Origin: Anaerolineae bacterium
Lineage (GTDB): Bacteria; Chloroflexota; Anaerolineae; Aggregatilineales; UBA2796
Assembly (NCBI GenBank): GCA_019637555.1
Contig: JAHBVK010000003.1
Coordinates: forward strand, 158,236-222,235
Direction of reading: 5' to 3'
DNA: 64,000 nucleotides
The position numbers and the translations under genes are program-made. Positions 10,401 to 17,354 of this stretch are shown here, piece after piece. The notes below the pieces were generated by a model. That model did not search any database, was not told the DNA's origin, and saw only the letters and a program-made list of their open reading frames with translations. How positions within the stretch are numbered: position 1 is the stretch's first letter; each line of letters opens with the position of its first letter.

Positions 10401-12114
10401 TCGGGCGTTCTGCTTCAGGAATATTGAGCAGCAGATTGGTGCCCAGCATTTGCTCCGGGGTCTTTCCGTAGGGGGCGGCGTAGGATTGGTTGACAAAGGT
10501 GAGGTTGAAATCTCGATCATAGCGGCACACCAGATCGATCTGGTCTTCAACGATGCGGCGGTAACGTGCTTCGCTGTGGATCAGCGCCTGTTCCGCTTCT
10601 TTAAGCGCGGTGATATCCTCGATCACGGTGACGAAATAATCCGGCTGCCCTTTCGCATCCCGAATCAGCCGCGAGGTCAGATTGACCCAAATAACGCGCC
10701 CATCTTTGTGCAGGTAGCGCTTATGTCGCGTGTAATCGGTGAACTCACCCCCCAACATTTTCGGTATGCGTTTCAAGTCGGATACCAGATCATCAGGGTG
10801 CGTAATTTCCTGAAAAGTTCTGGTCAGCAGTTCTTCTTGCGTATAACCGATGATGTCGCACAGCCGTTGATTAACGCGCAGCCAGCGTCCTTCTGGCGAG
10901 ACATGAGCGATGCCGACGGCGGCTTGCTCGAACGTAGCGCGGAGTAGTGCTTCGCTCTGGCGCATGGCGCGTTCCGCTTTTACACGCTCGGTGATCAACT
11001 CTGCCATGATCAGGATGCCGCCGATCTCGTTCTGCTCGTTGCGCCATGGATGAACAGACCAGCGCAGCCATTCTACCGAACCGTCGGCGTGGATGAATTC
11101 ATCCTCCTCGCAGCTTTCTACCGCACCGTTCAAGCAGCGCTGATGGATTTCCTTCCAGCGTTCAGGGAGTTCGGGAAATAAGTCATAGTGCGAGCGTCCT
11201 ATGACATTCGCTGCGTCCAGCCGATAATCCGATAACCAGCGCTTGCTAACTACCAGATAGCGCATCTGCCTATCTAGCATGATAATGGCAGCGGGCGCGT
11301 GTTCTACGAACAGCTCAAGCTGCTGCCTGCTGATGCGGAGTTTTTCTTCCGCCTGATGCAGTTCGGTTAGATCACGTCCGACGCCTTGATAGCCAATGAT
11401 TTTCCCTGCCGCGTCGAGCAGTGCGCGATCTCGCCATTGAACCCAACGCCTACTGCCATCGGGCAAGATCATCCATTCTTCGAAGGTAGCTTCAGGAGTC
11501 GCCGCGTTGAGCCTGTGCAAGTGTGCTGTGACGCGTTCCCAAGCTGCCGCCGGGATCAATTGCATCAAGTTCACACCGACGAGCGATTCGGGACTGCGTC
11601 CGTGCAGCGCAGCAAATGCGGAGTTAGCGAGGGAAATGGTGAAATCCGTGTCGTAGCGGCACACCATCTCTAACTGATCTTCCACAACTTTGCGGAAGTG
11701 TGCTTCACCCTCGTCGCGCGTTGTTGCCAACGTCATAAGGCGGCGCAAGATGAAGGGTAGCCGTTGAGGTTGATCGGTCAGCAGGACATCGCTGAGGATG
11801 GGTCTTTGAGCTAGCGCATAGGTAAAAGCAGCATCTGCTGTGTCTGGTTTGCACAGTAGGATCAGCGGCGTGTTGGCAGCCAACGACTGTATTTGATCGA
11901 ACACACCACGCGCCAGAGGATAAGCGGCGATGATGGCATCATAGCGCTGCTTCCGCAAGGCGTCGGGGACTTCTTTTGCAGCGCTGATTGGCGTGATCGG
12001 AGCTGACAACCCTGCTGCTAAGAGCGTTTCGCTAAGAGCATGGATTTGCGCCTTACCGATCTTGATACCTAGGAGCCGGAGTGTGATGTCGCTAGAAAGT
12101 GATGTCATGGTCAC
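4486..12114 (-). CDS. Giant multi-PAS/GAF hybrid sensor histidine kinase (2542 aa)
   Basis: A cytoplasmic hybrid kinase far longer than typical. Residues 1-130 resemble a degenerate receiver. Then come eight PAS units (about 135-1150), many with a PAC end such as ITERK or INERK, GAF1 (about 1170-1320), PAS9 (about 1330), GAF2 (about 1470-1620), PAS10 (about 1630), PAS11 (about 1766) and GAF3 (about 1920-2080). HisKA follows with MSHELRTPLNG (H near 2103), then HATPase (LLNLLTNAVKYT, DTGIGIP, GTGLGL) and a C-terminal receiver with LLDLRMPG. PAS1/PAS4, PAS6/PAS7 and the two GAF-PAS modules look like internal duplications. No transmembrane segment is evident. GTG at 12114 has an AAGGG site 5 nt upstream; ATG at 12108 is an alternative. 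Ligands are unknown. Confidence 0.93.
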   Translation of the reverse strand: MTMTSLSSDITLRLLGIKIGKAQIHALSETLLAAGLSAPITPISAAKEVPDALRKQRYDAIIAAYPLARGVFDQIQSLAANTPLILLCKPDTADAAFTYALAQRPILSDVLLTDQPQRLPFILRRLMTLATTRDEGEAHFRKVVEDQLEMVCRYDTDFTISLANSAFAALHGRSPESLVGVNLMQLIPAAAWERVTAHLHRLNAATPEATFEEWMILPDGSRRWVQWRDRALLDAAGKIIGYQGVGRDLTELHQAEEKLRISRQQLELFVEHAPAAIIMLDRQMRYLVVSKRWLSDYRLDAANVIGRSHYDLFPELPERWKEIHQRCLNGAVESCEEDEFIHADGSVEWLRWSVHPWRNEQNEIGGILIMAELITERVKAERAMRQSEALLRATFEQAAVGIAHVSPEGRWLRVNQRLCDIIGYTQEELLTRTFQEITHPDDLVSDLKRIPKMLGGEFTDYTRHKRYLHKDGRVIWVNLTSRLIRDAKGQPDYFVTVIEDITALKEAEQALIHSEARYRRIVEDQIDLVCRYDRDFNLTFVNQSYAAPYGKTPEQMLGTNLLLNIPEAERPIAAAHVASLSATNPVNISEHHSLMPDGSMRWFQWTDRALLDGEGNIVEYQGVGRDITERKNTEAELADYRARLEQLVAERSAQLNDERKLLRTLIDTIPDFVSIKDTSHRFVLGNRALAHAHGYHSPDELIGKSDADHFPADVARQFKADEAEILLTGEALLNHEELVPVYHDYRWMSSTKIPLRNLNGEITGLVVVTRDINERKERERQLRFHASVQESIYDAVIVADVDRRIQSWNHRAEVMYGWSAAEAVGKTFSELADPSPFRTPQQADLLQRALLETGAWEGELEQHDRNGQQIIVHCSATFLREDDGTPLGIVYINRDITERKAQERQLRFHAGIQESVSDAVIVTDLEYRIQSWNRAAENIYGWRTADAQGLKVVDLLHSRFPSDHDSQQISRDFLAKGYWAGEVVQTRKNGEDVYIQSSVTLTKDENGAPFGIVAVNRDITEKRKAEEALKHYTAEIEDLYNNAPAGYHALDTYGLITRMNDTELLWLGYTRDEIIGVRRLPELLTPASHQTFGVNYPIFKDRGWLKDLELEMVRKDGSTMTVLVNATAIYDERGNYLSSRSTVYDITERKRAENALEEKRAEEREFQQYLKALHEISIELTSIDELDNLFRRAVELGRERLGFDRLALFLYDASTASATGTFGTDAEGSLTDERSFSYQPGPQDITMRALNRVERFAFDDGVELYMNMQSVGIGWNAATVLWNGTEALGWLVADNLIHRRPASKALLDTLALYGSTLGALLARKRIEISLVQSEERYRLLAENVSDVVTRANKQGEFLYISASSKAVTGYAPEELIGHSSSEHMHPDDVSPVMQEYVRALELQLKSHNFTWRVQHKDGHYVWLETATQFIYDPATGALREGIAVSRDVSERKRVEDELSARLEEQREFQNYLKALHEITIELTLINDLDELYQRAIKLGIQQFNVDRMALFLYDEQSGQAVGTYGTDLEGNLTDERNLRFTPAPNRAMSRALLGNERFYFDGNTELTQNLQPVMLGWNLAAILWDGGQNIGWLVADNGIKHRPATKPQLDILSLYALSIGTLLARKRSDLAMRENEERYRLLAENITDLVGRMSLSGEFLYVSPSIRRILGYEPEELIGKNGYEIVHPDDIGALATPAGLEITPDTPTPLPLAVYRVRHKDGHYVWLESSNQAFFSESTQELLGFITSSRDISERKRAEEALLASESLLREREGMIRAIVNTTADAIISIDSIGTIQSFNTAATRIFGYSLDEVIGKNVRMLMPEPASHQHDSYIERRKSTSQTKVIGVQREELALRKDGSVFPIELAINEVDVNGKLLFTGLLRDVTVPRLIERERNQLYEQTQTALAASKAYAERLDLLNELSQRVNRTSSEDDIYRIAVNSIKRIFNAKHFMILERQADAETLTIVVSEGENPIANVGDPIPLRESITGHVVLTGQVINVGDIPANLARTPAALRERIANSTLASSLIVPIKVGEHNIGAVVVNSETLNAYTTEDENVLQHIASFLGIAVQNARRTRQLQEATALAEKASRAKSEFLANMSHELRTPLNGILGYVQILQRDRATPKQLDGLGIIARSGEHLLSLINDVLDFSKIEAQRMQLSPAAFALAPMLRTICEMIQIRAEQKNLVFHYEEITDLPAGVYGDEVRLRQVLLNLLTNAVKYTEHGGVVLKVAHEDQRIRFQVEDTGIGIPPELLPQLFQPFVQAERRAQVEGTGLGLAISNQLVSLMGGQLQVKTQLGEGSTFWFELTMPRVDDFEEPPQPLEQNIIGYRGERRHILVVDDRAENRSVLREMLQPLGFEISEAVNGLECLEIVSTTHFDAILLDLRMPGLGGLETIKRLRQSQQGTNHVLIAISASAFDHNRTESILAGANGFLAKPFRLQRLLDVLGQNLKLDWIIEEYLVPTADGDVIPLILPPEKVLSQLYDLVLQGDVRGIQVQCQQLANEYPTFAATVSNLAKSFKIRELRHFLAQHGGKSQ

Positions 12115-12319
12115 ACTTACCCTTACAATCGATCAGAAATCGTTGATTAGCGTACCTACCACCTCAACGTAAAGAGCGCAAAGTCGATCTCACTCCACAT
12201 GCCAAACCCGCAGCCACAAGCGACAACATCAATTGCAGTTACATCTAGCGTGATGAGATGGGGAATTGAGTATTCAGGTCTATCACAATACGAAACACAA
12301 ACTAACATTTCGAACTTTT

Positions 12320-12339
12320 CTAGGTATCTAGATACCTAG
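12320..12339. promoter_or_regulatory. Perfect 20-bp palindrome
   Basis: The arms CTAGGTATCT and AGATACCTAG meet with no spacer, so every base is matched. It lies about 205 bp upstream of the kinase start and 300 bp upstream of the arsR-like gene. It is too symmetrical and too loop-free for a good RNA hairpin, so a protein-binding operator is the likelier reading. Confidence 0.45.
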
Positions 12340-12349
12340 CTAGTGTTTT

Positions 12350-12377
12350 ACGAGGTACAGCACTGGTAACGAGGTAC
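12350..12377 (+). promoter_or_regulatory. Direct repeat ACGAGGTAC, 19-bp period
   Basis: ACGAGGTAC occurs at 12350-12358 and again at 12369-12377, just beside the palindrome at 12320. A near two-turn period places both copies on nearly the same face of the helix, as for a dimeric regulator. Confidence 0.3.
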
Positions 12378-12601
12378 CGAGACTCTAAACCAATGTTTTT
12401 TGTCTAATGTTTAAATTGTAACTGCAAAGTAAGAATAATATGTATTTCAATTACATTATACCTTTTACTGGAGACAAAATCTCAGATTTTCCTGCTCATT
12501 TGTTATCCAATACCGCCGTTTAAACACTTCACAGAATTCACACTTTTGTGCGCAAAATCCGCTCAACTTGAGTCTTCTGATCAACATAATCCTTATATGC
12601 C

Positions 12602-12631
12602 TTGACAGTTATATAACCAATGTGGTATATT
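12602..12631 (+). promoter_or_regulatory. Promoter of the arsR-like operon, leaderless
   Basis: TTGACA at 12602-12607, an 18-bp spacer and TATATT at 12626-12631. The ATG begins 6 nt after the -10 box, so transcription should start at or next to the A of the start codon. The spacer holds the perfect palindrome GTTATATAAC (12608-12617), well placed for ArsR-type repression. Confidence 0.7.
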
Positions 12632-12637
12632 TGAACC

Positions 12638-13000
12638 ATGACGACATTTGAAGCCTTAGCCGACCCAACGCGCCGCCGCATTCTCGATTTACTGCGCGAC
12701 CAGCCACGCCTTGTTGGCGAACTAGTAGACCTACTAGCGATCAGCCAACCGGGAGTATCCAAACATCTGCGCGTACTGCGAGAAGCAGGTCTGGTGCGGG
12801 TGCGGCAGGATGCTCAACGTCACTGGTACGAACTGCGCTCTGAACCATTACAAGAACTGGATCAGTGGTTGGACTCTTATCGTCATCTGTGGCTCGAAAG
12901 GTTTGATCGCTTAGACTCCTTTCTACAGGAACTACAGCAAGAACGAGAGCAACAGCAAGTAGAGGATGTACAGCAACAGGAGAACGAAGATGAGCAATAA
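12638..13000 (+). CDS. ArsR-family HTH transcriptional regulator
   Basis: A 120-residue winged-helix protein. The start MTTFEALADPTRRRILDLL is the classic ArsR opening, followed by the recognition helix ISQPGVSKHLRVLREAGLV (about 44-62) and a wing with WYELR. No metal-binding cysteine cluster is present; the C-terminus is Gln/Glu-rich and may form a coiled coil. Members lacking the metal motif and paired with SRPBCC proteins are common. It overlaps the downstream SRPBCC gene by 11 bp, so the two are co-translated. The ATG lies 6 nt after a -10 box, implying a leaderless message. Autorepression through the palindrome in the promoter spacer is inferred. Confidence 0.9.
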   Translation: MTTFEALADPTRRRILDLLRDQPRLVGELVDLLAISQPGVSKHLRVLREAGLVRVRQDAQRHWYELRSEPLQELDQWLDSYRHLWLERFDRLDSFLQELQQEREQQQVEDVQQQENEDEQ

Positions 13001-13487
13001 CAAGACGATTGTTAGCACGGCAGGCAAGCAGTTGAACATGGAACGCATCTTCAACGCCCCGCGTCAACTGGTCTTCGAGGCATGGTCGAAGCCCGAATAT
13101 CTGGCGCGCTGGTGGGGTCCTCAAGGGTGGACGCTGCCCGTCTGCAACGTCGATTTCCGCGTGGGCGGCTCGTGGCACTACTGTATACGCGGACCAGAGG
13201 GCGAGGAATCGTGGGGCAAGGCGCTTTACCATGAGATCGTAGTGCCAGAGCGCATCGTCTATACCGATTACTTCTCCGATGCCGCTGGTACGCTCTCGGA
13301 TCAAATGCCTGCCGCCACCACTACCATGTCCTTTATCGAAGTAGATGGTAAGACCAAAGTCACCGGACGCTCCGAGTATCCTGCCGTCGCCGATCTGGAG
13401 AAAGTGATCCAGATGGGGATGCTAGATGGCATGAACGAATCGCTGGATCGTCTGGACGCGGCGCTAGCTGCTCTCAGCAACGCCTAA
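12990..13487 (+). CDS. SRPBCC (AHSA1-like) domain protein
   Basis: 165 residues of the START-like helix-grip fold, which binds hydrophobic ligands in a deep cavity. Visible family signatures are RIFNAPRQLVFEAWSKPEYLARWWGP near the N-terminus, split here by variable positions, VGGSWHY, and the final long helix with MLDGMNESLDRLDAAL. The ATG at 12990 has AGGAG about 7 nt upstream and overlaps the end of the ArsR gene. An earlier in-frame start at 12966 would add eight Gln/Asn-rich residues and is rejected. The ligand is unknown. Pairing with ArsR suggests ligand-responsive control of a small detoxification or stress unit. Confidence 0.88.
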   Translation: MSNNKTIVSTAGKQLNMERIFNAPRQLVFEAWSKPEYLARWWGPQGWTLPVCNVDFRVGGSWHYCIRGPEGEESWGKALYHEIVVPERIVYTDYFSDAAGTLSDQMPAATTTMSFIEVDGKTKVTGRSEYPAVADLEKVIQMGMLDGMNESLDRLDAALAALSNA

Positions 13488-13579
13488 CGCGGTAGCTAAT
13501 TGTGACCAACACTGAACGCTGGACACAGCACATTGATCGTCTAACTGAAGTTCTGAACAATATCAAAGGAAGCAGCATC

Positions 13580-14062
13580 ATGAAAAAGCACACCCTGATC
13601 GCGGAACCCGGCAGCAATGCCTTCACCCTGACCCGCACTTTCGACGCCCCACGCGAGTTGGTCTTCAAGACCATGACCGATCCCAAATTGATCCCGCAGT
13701 GGTGGGGACCAAAGGATTACACCACCGTCGTCGCCACGATGGATGTTAGACCGGGTGGGGGATGGCGCTTCGTCCAGAAGGGTCCCGACGGTAGCGAATA
13801 CGGCTTCTTCGGTTTCTTCCATCAGATCGAAGCACCGTCCCGCGTGGTGCAGACCTTTGAGTTTGAAGGGATGCCCGGACATGTGCTGATGGAGACGATG
13901 ATCCTTGAAGAGCGCGACGGCAAGACGCTGTTCACCGATATCTCCGTGTTTCAAACGGTGGAAGATCGGGACGGCATGATCGCCTCCGGCATGGAGCACG
14001 GCTTCTCGGACTCGATGGAGCAGCTAGAAGCACTAATCGAAGCTGCCCGCGTCGCCCGCTAA
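13580..14062 (+). CDS. SRPBCC (AHSA1-like) domain protein, paralogue
   Basis: 160 residues, a paralogue of the preceding gene: TRTFDAPRELVFKTMTDP, then WWGPKDY, RPGGGWRF and a terminal helix with GMEHGFSDSMEQLEALI. It lies 92 bp downstream on the same strand and is probably in the same transcript. The ATG at 13580 has AAAGGA about 10 nt upstream. The in-frame GTG at 13502 would add 26 residues that do not look like the fold and has no clear ribosome site. The substrate is unknown. Confidence 0.88.
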   Translation: MKKHTLIAEPGSNAFTLTRTFDAPRELVFKTMTDPKLIPQWWGPKDYTTVVATMDVRPGGGWRFVQKGPDGSEYGFFGFFHQIEAPSRVVQTFEFEGMPGHVLMETMILEERDGKTLFTDISVFQTVEDRDGMIASGMEHGFSDSMEQLEALIEAARVAR

Positions 14063-14110
14063 CTCAAGCTCACATCACACTCTCAACTCTTATCAGCAAG
14101 ATCACGCCGC

Positions 14111-14138
14111 CGTAGGGGTGGGTTAAACAACTCACCCA
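14111..14138 (+). repeat. REP-like hairpin, family B (degenerate copy)
   Basis: GTAGGGGTGGGTT followed by an imperfect inverted arm (CTCACCCA). It matches the better-preserved copies at about 62.97, 63.10 and 63.15 kb. Confidence 0.5.
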
Positions 14139-14202
14139 ACATCGGCTCATGCTGCCTCGAACTCGAAACAAGCGAGGCAATAAACCAATATGGAGTAAAC
14201 AC

Positions 14203-15003
14203 ATGCCTACAGTCACTTCCAAAGACGGCACGATTATCGCTTACAACCGCAGCGGCACGGGACCAACGCTCGTCCTTGTCGGCGGGGCGCTGGAATATCG
14301 CGCGTGGGTTTCCGAATCTTCCACGCTGGGCGGCTCGCCGCTGTTAGCCGAACACTTCACGGTCATCCAATATGATCGGCGGGGGCGCGGCGAAAGCGGC
14401 GACACACCTCCTTACGCCGTTGATCGAGAGATCGAGGACATTGAAGCGCTGATCAACGCGGAAGGCGGCTCGGCATACCTGTTCGGTATTTCCTCCGGCG
14501 CGGCGCTGGCGCTGCACGCAGCGGTCAAACTGGACAGCAAAATCAAGAAGCTGGCGATCTATGAAGCGCCCTACAACGATGACGAGACGGCGCGTAAGGC
14601 ATGGCGGGAGTACCGCGCGAACCTGGATCAGATTGTGGCGGAAGGGCGCAAGGGCGATGCAGTTGGCTTGTTCATGATGCTGGTCGGTATGCCACCGGAT
14701 CATCTAGAAGCGATGCGCCAACATCCATTGTGGGGCAACTGGGAAGCGGTGGGACATACCCTCGCCTACGATGCAGCCGCACTCGGTGCTGAAGCCGCCG
14801 TAGCCACTGATCTCGCCGCCAAGCTGAAGGTACCCGCGCTGGTGCTGGATGGCAGTGCTAGTTATCCCTTCATGCACACCGCCGCCGTCGCACTGGCTGA
14901 GGCAATGCCGCAGGGACAGCAGCGCACACTCGAAGGTCAAACGCACGAGGTATCAACGGACGTACTCGCGCCGATACTGGTCGAGTATTTCGAGGCGAGA
15001 TAA
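14203..15003 (+). CDS. Alpha/beta hydrolase
   Basis: 266 residues with the standard fold order. The YDRRGRGESGD oxyanion/strand motif is at about 57-67 and the nucleophile elbow GISSG at 95-99 (S97). The acid is probably the Asp in LVLDGSASYPF, and the base the His in GQTHEV near the C-terminus. ATG 14203 has GGAG 7 nt upstream; an upstream frame extension from 14149 runs through non-coding sequence. The next gene but one element is a close paralogue (15229-16077), so this is a tandem duplication separated by repeats. The substrate is unknown. The Asp-His-Ser triad indicates an esterase or lactonase-like enzyme rather than a dehalogenase. Confidence 0.88.
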   Translation: MPTVTSKDGTIIAYNRSGTGPTLVLVGGALEYRAWVSESSTLGGSPLLAEHFTVIQYDRRGRGESGDTPPYAVDREIEDIEALINAEGGSAYLFGISSGAALALHAAVKLDSKIKKLAIYEAPYNDDETARKAWREYRANLDQIVAEGRKGDAVGLFMMLVGMPPDHLEAMRQHPLWGNWEAVGHTLAYDAAALGAEAAVATDLAAKLKVPALVLDGSASYPFMHTAAVALAEAMPQGQQRTLEGQTHEVSTDVLAPILVEYFEAR

Positions 15004-15012
15004 CGGTAGACA

Positions 15013-15074
15013 TGGTAGACCGGAGGTTGAAACCTCCGGCTACAACACCTTTGAAACCCACTGAAGTGGGTTAG
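15013..15074 (-). repeat. REP-like double hairpin, family C
   Basis: Two perfect hairpins in series: CCGGAGGTT/AACCTCCGG (15020-15039) and AACCCACT/AGTGGGTT (15055-15072). A second copy in the opposite orientation lies at 16899-16960, with the same order of the two hairpins. Confidence 0.8.
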
Positions 15075-15228
15075 GAGTGAAAGAACTCTATCACTTCCCT
15101 ACTTGCGAGTTAGGCAACGAATAATCGTGTCTCTCGGCTCTCCCTCTCCACGAAGTAGCGCAGGGATGCGGCGAGTTGGCACTACCCATTGGTAACGTGC
15201 GAATAATTTGATGAATGGAGACAATCAC

Positions 15229-16077
15229 ATGGCTACCGTAACCTCCAAAGATGGCACTAGAATCGGCTACGACAAGTACGGCGATGGCAAGGCACCCGCG
15301 ATCATCCTGATCACTGGTGCGCTCGGCGTCCGCAGCGAACCGATGAAAAACGATCTCGCGGCACTGCTTGCGACTCACTTCACCGTCTACGATTATGATC
15401 GGCGCGGGCGTGGCGAAAGTGGCGACAACAAGCCTTACGAAGTCGCCCGCGAAATTGAAGACATCGAAGCGTTGATCGACCTTGCTGGTGGATCGGCGGC
15501 GTTGTATGGCATGTCCTCCGGTGCAGTGCTAGCACTGGATGCCGCCAATAAGCTGCCCAATAAAGTCACCAAGCTGATCATGTACGAACCGCCGTTCATC
15601 ATTGATGACAGCCGCCCGCCCGCGCCAGTTGATTACGTAGATCAGCTCAATGCGGCGATTGCCAAGGGGGATCGCGGCGGCGCAGTCGAGATTTTTATGA
15701 CCAAGGCATTGCTGATACCCGCCGAATTCGTGGCGCAAATGCGCACCGCTCCAATGAGCGAATCGTTCAGCGAGTCTGATGGCGCGATGCCGCCGGAATG
15801 GGCGCAGATGGAGAAAGTAGCGCATACGCTGGCATATGACGGCACGATCTTGCAAGGCTTGATGTTAGGTAAACCGCTGCCGACGGATCGCTGGACTGCC
15901 GTGACCGCGCCGACGCTGGTGATCACGGGTGAACTCACCGAGCCATTTTTCCACGATGGCGCGAAAGCACTGATCCAGCAGCTACCCGATGCACGTCATC
16001 ATTTGCTGGCGGGGCAAAGCCATGCGGTGATGTCTGACGTACTCGCGCCCGTGATGATCGAATTCCTCAAATCCTGA
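15229..16077 (+). CDS. Alpha/beta hydrolase, paralogue of the 14203 gene
   Basis: 282 residues sharing the opening TVTSKDGT, the YDRRGRGESGD motif and the elbow GMSSG (S96) with the hydrolase at 14203. The catalytic His is in GQSHAV and the acid probably in the LVITGELTEPF strand, where Glu replaces the Asp of the paralogue. The ATG at 15229 follows ATGGAGACAATCAC, with GGAG about 9 nt upstream. The two hydrolases and the DHFR-like gene downstream form a colinear group behind the ArsR/SRPBCC genes, but repeats between them make a single transcript uncertain. Confidence 0.88.
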   Translation: MATVTSKDGTRIGYDKYGDGKAPAIILITGALGVRSEPMKNDLAALLATHFTVYDYDRRGRGESGDNKPYEVAREIEDIEALIDLAGGSAALYGMSSGAVLALDAANKLPNKVTKLIMYEPPFIIDDSRPPAPVDYVDQLNAAIAKGDRGGAVEIFMTKALLIPAEFVAQMRTAPMSESFSESDGAMPPEWAQMEKVAHTLAYDGTILQGLMLGKPLPTDRWTAVTAPTLVITGELTEPFFHDGAKALIQQLPDARHHLLAGQSHAVMSDVLAPVMIEFLKS

Positions 16078-16109
16078 TCGACCAGTAGTGCTAGATGGAG
16101 CTTACGCTC

Positions 16110-16718
16110 ATGGGCAAAGTTATCTTGGCGATCACTATGTCGCTGGATGGATTCGTGACCGGACCGAACGACAGTCCCAGCAACCCGTTAGGCGATCACG
16201 GCGAACGCTTATTTGAGTGGTATCGCAGCGGCGACACAGACGTACCGATGCCGGACGGCTTGGTGCTCAAAGTATCGGCGGAGAGCGCCGACCTGATCAA
16301 GCAGGCATTCCGCGAAACTGGCGCAATGGTGGCAGGACGCGAGATGTTCGATGTTGCTGATGCGTGGGGCGGTCATCCGCCATTCTCACCCTGCTTTATC
16401 CTCACGCATCATCCGCCCGCCGAGTGGATCAAGCCTGACTCGCCGTTCACCTTCGTCACCGATGGCATCGAGAGCGCGATCCGGCAAGCGAAGCAAGCCG
16501 CCGGAGAGAAGAACGTGGCGATTTCCACCGCCAGCGTCATGCAGCAATGCCTCAAGGCTGGTTTGCTCGATGAAATCCATATCGATCTTGCGCCTGTGCT
16601 GCTAGGATCGGGAACGCGGCTGTTTGAGCATCTAGGCGTTGAACCAATAGCGCTGGAACGCACGCAAGCCGTTGCCACGCCGGATGTCACGCATCTGACT
16701 TTCCGTGTAATCAAGTGA
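16110..16718 (+). CDS. Dihydrofolate reductase family protein (RibD C-terminal type)
   Basis: 202 residues. The start MGKVILAITMSLDGFVTGPN matches the RibD-C/DHFR-like family, whose members reduce pteridine- or pyrimidine-like substrates with NADPH. The family signature GR(E)MFD appears as VAGREMFDVADAW, and the C-terminal half has the IDLAPVLLGSGTRLFEHL strand-helix. It is too far from true DHFR for a folate role to be assigned. ATG 16110 has GGAG 9 nt upstream; an in-frame ATG at 16095 lacks one. Such genes often sit with SRPBCC proteins and hydrolases in soil bacteria, as here. Confidence 0.87.
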   Translation: MGKVILAITMSLDGFVTGPNDSPSNPLGDHGERLFEWYRSGDTDVPMPDGLVLKVSAESADLIKQAFRETGAMVAGREMFDVADAWGGHPPFSPCFILTHHPPAEWIKPDSPFTFVTDGIESAIRQAKQAAGEKNVAISTASVMQQCLKAGLLDEIHIDLAPVLLGSGTRLFEHLGVEPIALERTQAVATPDVTHLTFRVIK

Positions 16719-16765
16719 GCGTCAATCGATTTTCGACTTGACCATCGCCGTGCGATTGTTACGAT

Positions 16766-16852
16766 CCCGACGCTGAAGCAAGCGGGCTGAAACAGCAGCT
16801 AACTGACTGGCGTTAGCTTCCTGCTTGGGCGAGGCTCCCTGATGCTTGTCGG
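16766..16852 (+). repeat. REP-like element, family D
   Basis: Outer arms CCCGACGCTGAAGCA and TGCTTGTCGGG, with GGGCTGAAACAG and an inner CTAAC/GTTAG hairpin. The copy at 19111-19200 has the same core and layout. Confidence 0.6.
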
Positions 16853-16898
16853 GTCTATCGTTTGCATCGGACGTGAAGCGCCCACAAGAGTTCGTATC

Positions 16899-16960
16899 TC
16901 CTAACCCGCTTAAGCAGGTTTACCAAGTGTGGTAGCCGGAGGTTTCTACCTCCGGTTTAC
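16899..16960 (+). repeat. REP-like double hairpin, family C, second copy
   Basis: TCCTAACCC.. followed by a degenerate CGCTTAAGCAGG hairpin and the perfect CCGGAGGT/ACCTCCGG hairpin. It is the reverse complement in order of the copy at 15013-15074. Confidence 0.75.
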
Positions 16961-16993
16961 AATTCTCCTGCTTTCCCGCCTCACCTTTCCCGA

Positions 16994-17022
16994 TTGACAT
17001 ACGTCGCTGTTTAAGCTACGAT
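16994..17022 (+). promoter_or_regulatory. Strong sigma-70 type promoter
   Basis: TTGACA at 16994-16999, a 17-bp spacer and TACGAT at 17017-17022. It precedes a 21-codon frame with a good ribosome site and, 330 bp further on, the ABC exporter gene. Confidence 0.65.
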
Positions 17023-17061
17023 GGGCGCTATCGTCCGCGCTTATGAAAGGAGTTTCTGACA

Positions 17062-17127
17062 ATGAAAACCACCAAAATGCTCACGCTTGTGGTCGACGCA
17101 GGAAGCTCCGTACTCCACTGCGCTTAG
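17062..17127 (+). CDS. Short ORF (21 aa), leader peptide or gene remnant
   Basis: A 21-residue frame starting MKTTKMLTLVV and ending at TAG 17125-17127. It is worth listing because it has a complete promoter (16994-17022) and AAAGGAG 10 nt upstream of the ATG. The Lys/Thr start followed by a hydrophobic run resembles the first residues of a membrane or secreted protein. The 170 bp that follow hold another short Leu/Val-rich frame in a different register. A frameshifted gene remnant or a leader peptide for the exporter downstream are both possible; nothing decides between them. Confidence 0.35.
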   Translation: MKTTKMLTLVVDAGSSVLHCA

Positions 17128-17354
17128 GGACGATTTAGCATCTCGTTGCCATTCTGATTCCCGGTTAGCGCCAGCCTGATTTACGAGTACCTGACGACCT
17201 CATGCTTTGAGGTGGTGGTACTGCGCTGCTTGCTCCCCATGATTGATCTTCACAACCTGCCGCGCTCCTCCCGTCACCTCTGATCGTTCAGCGGATGACG
17301 CGCCGCGTCTCCACCATCTATCTCAACGATAACGTGTGCTTCAGGAGCAATTTT

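Larger units (their letters stand above)
12115..12601. other. AT-rich divergent intergenic region between the giant kinase and arsR-like genes
   Basis: About 490 bp with no supported gene. The kinase-proximal part is of ordinary composition; from about 12300 onward it becomes AT-rich and contains a perfect palindrome and a direct repeat (listed separately). The region must hold the promoter of the kinase operon, but I could not settle on its -35 and -10 boxes. Confidence 0.5.
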
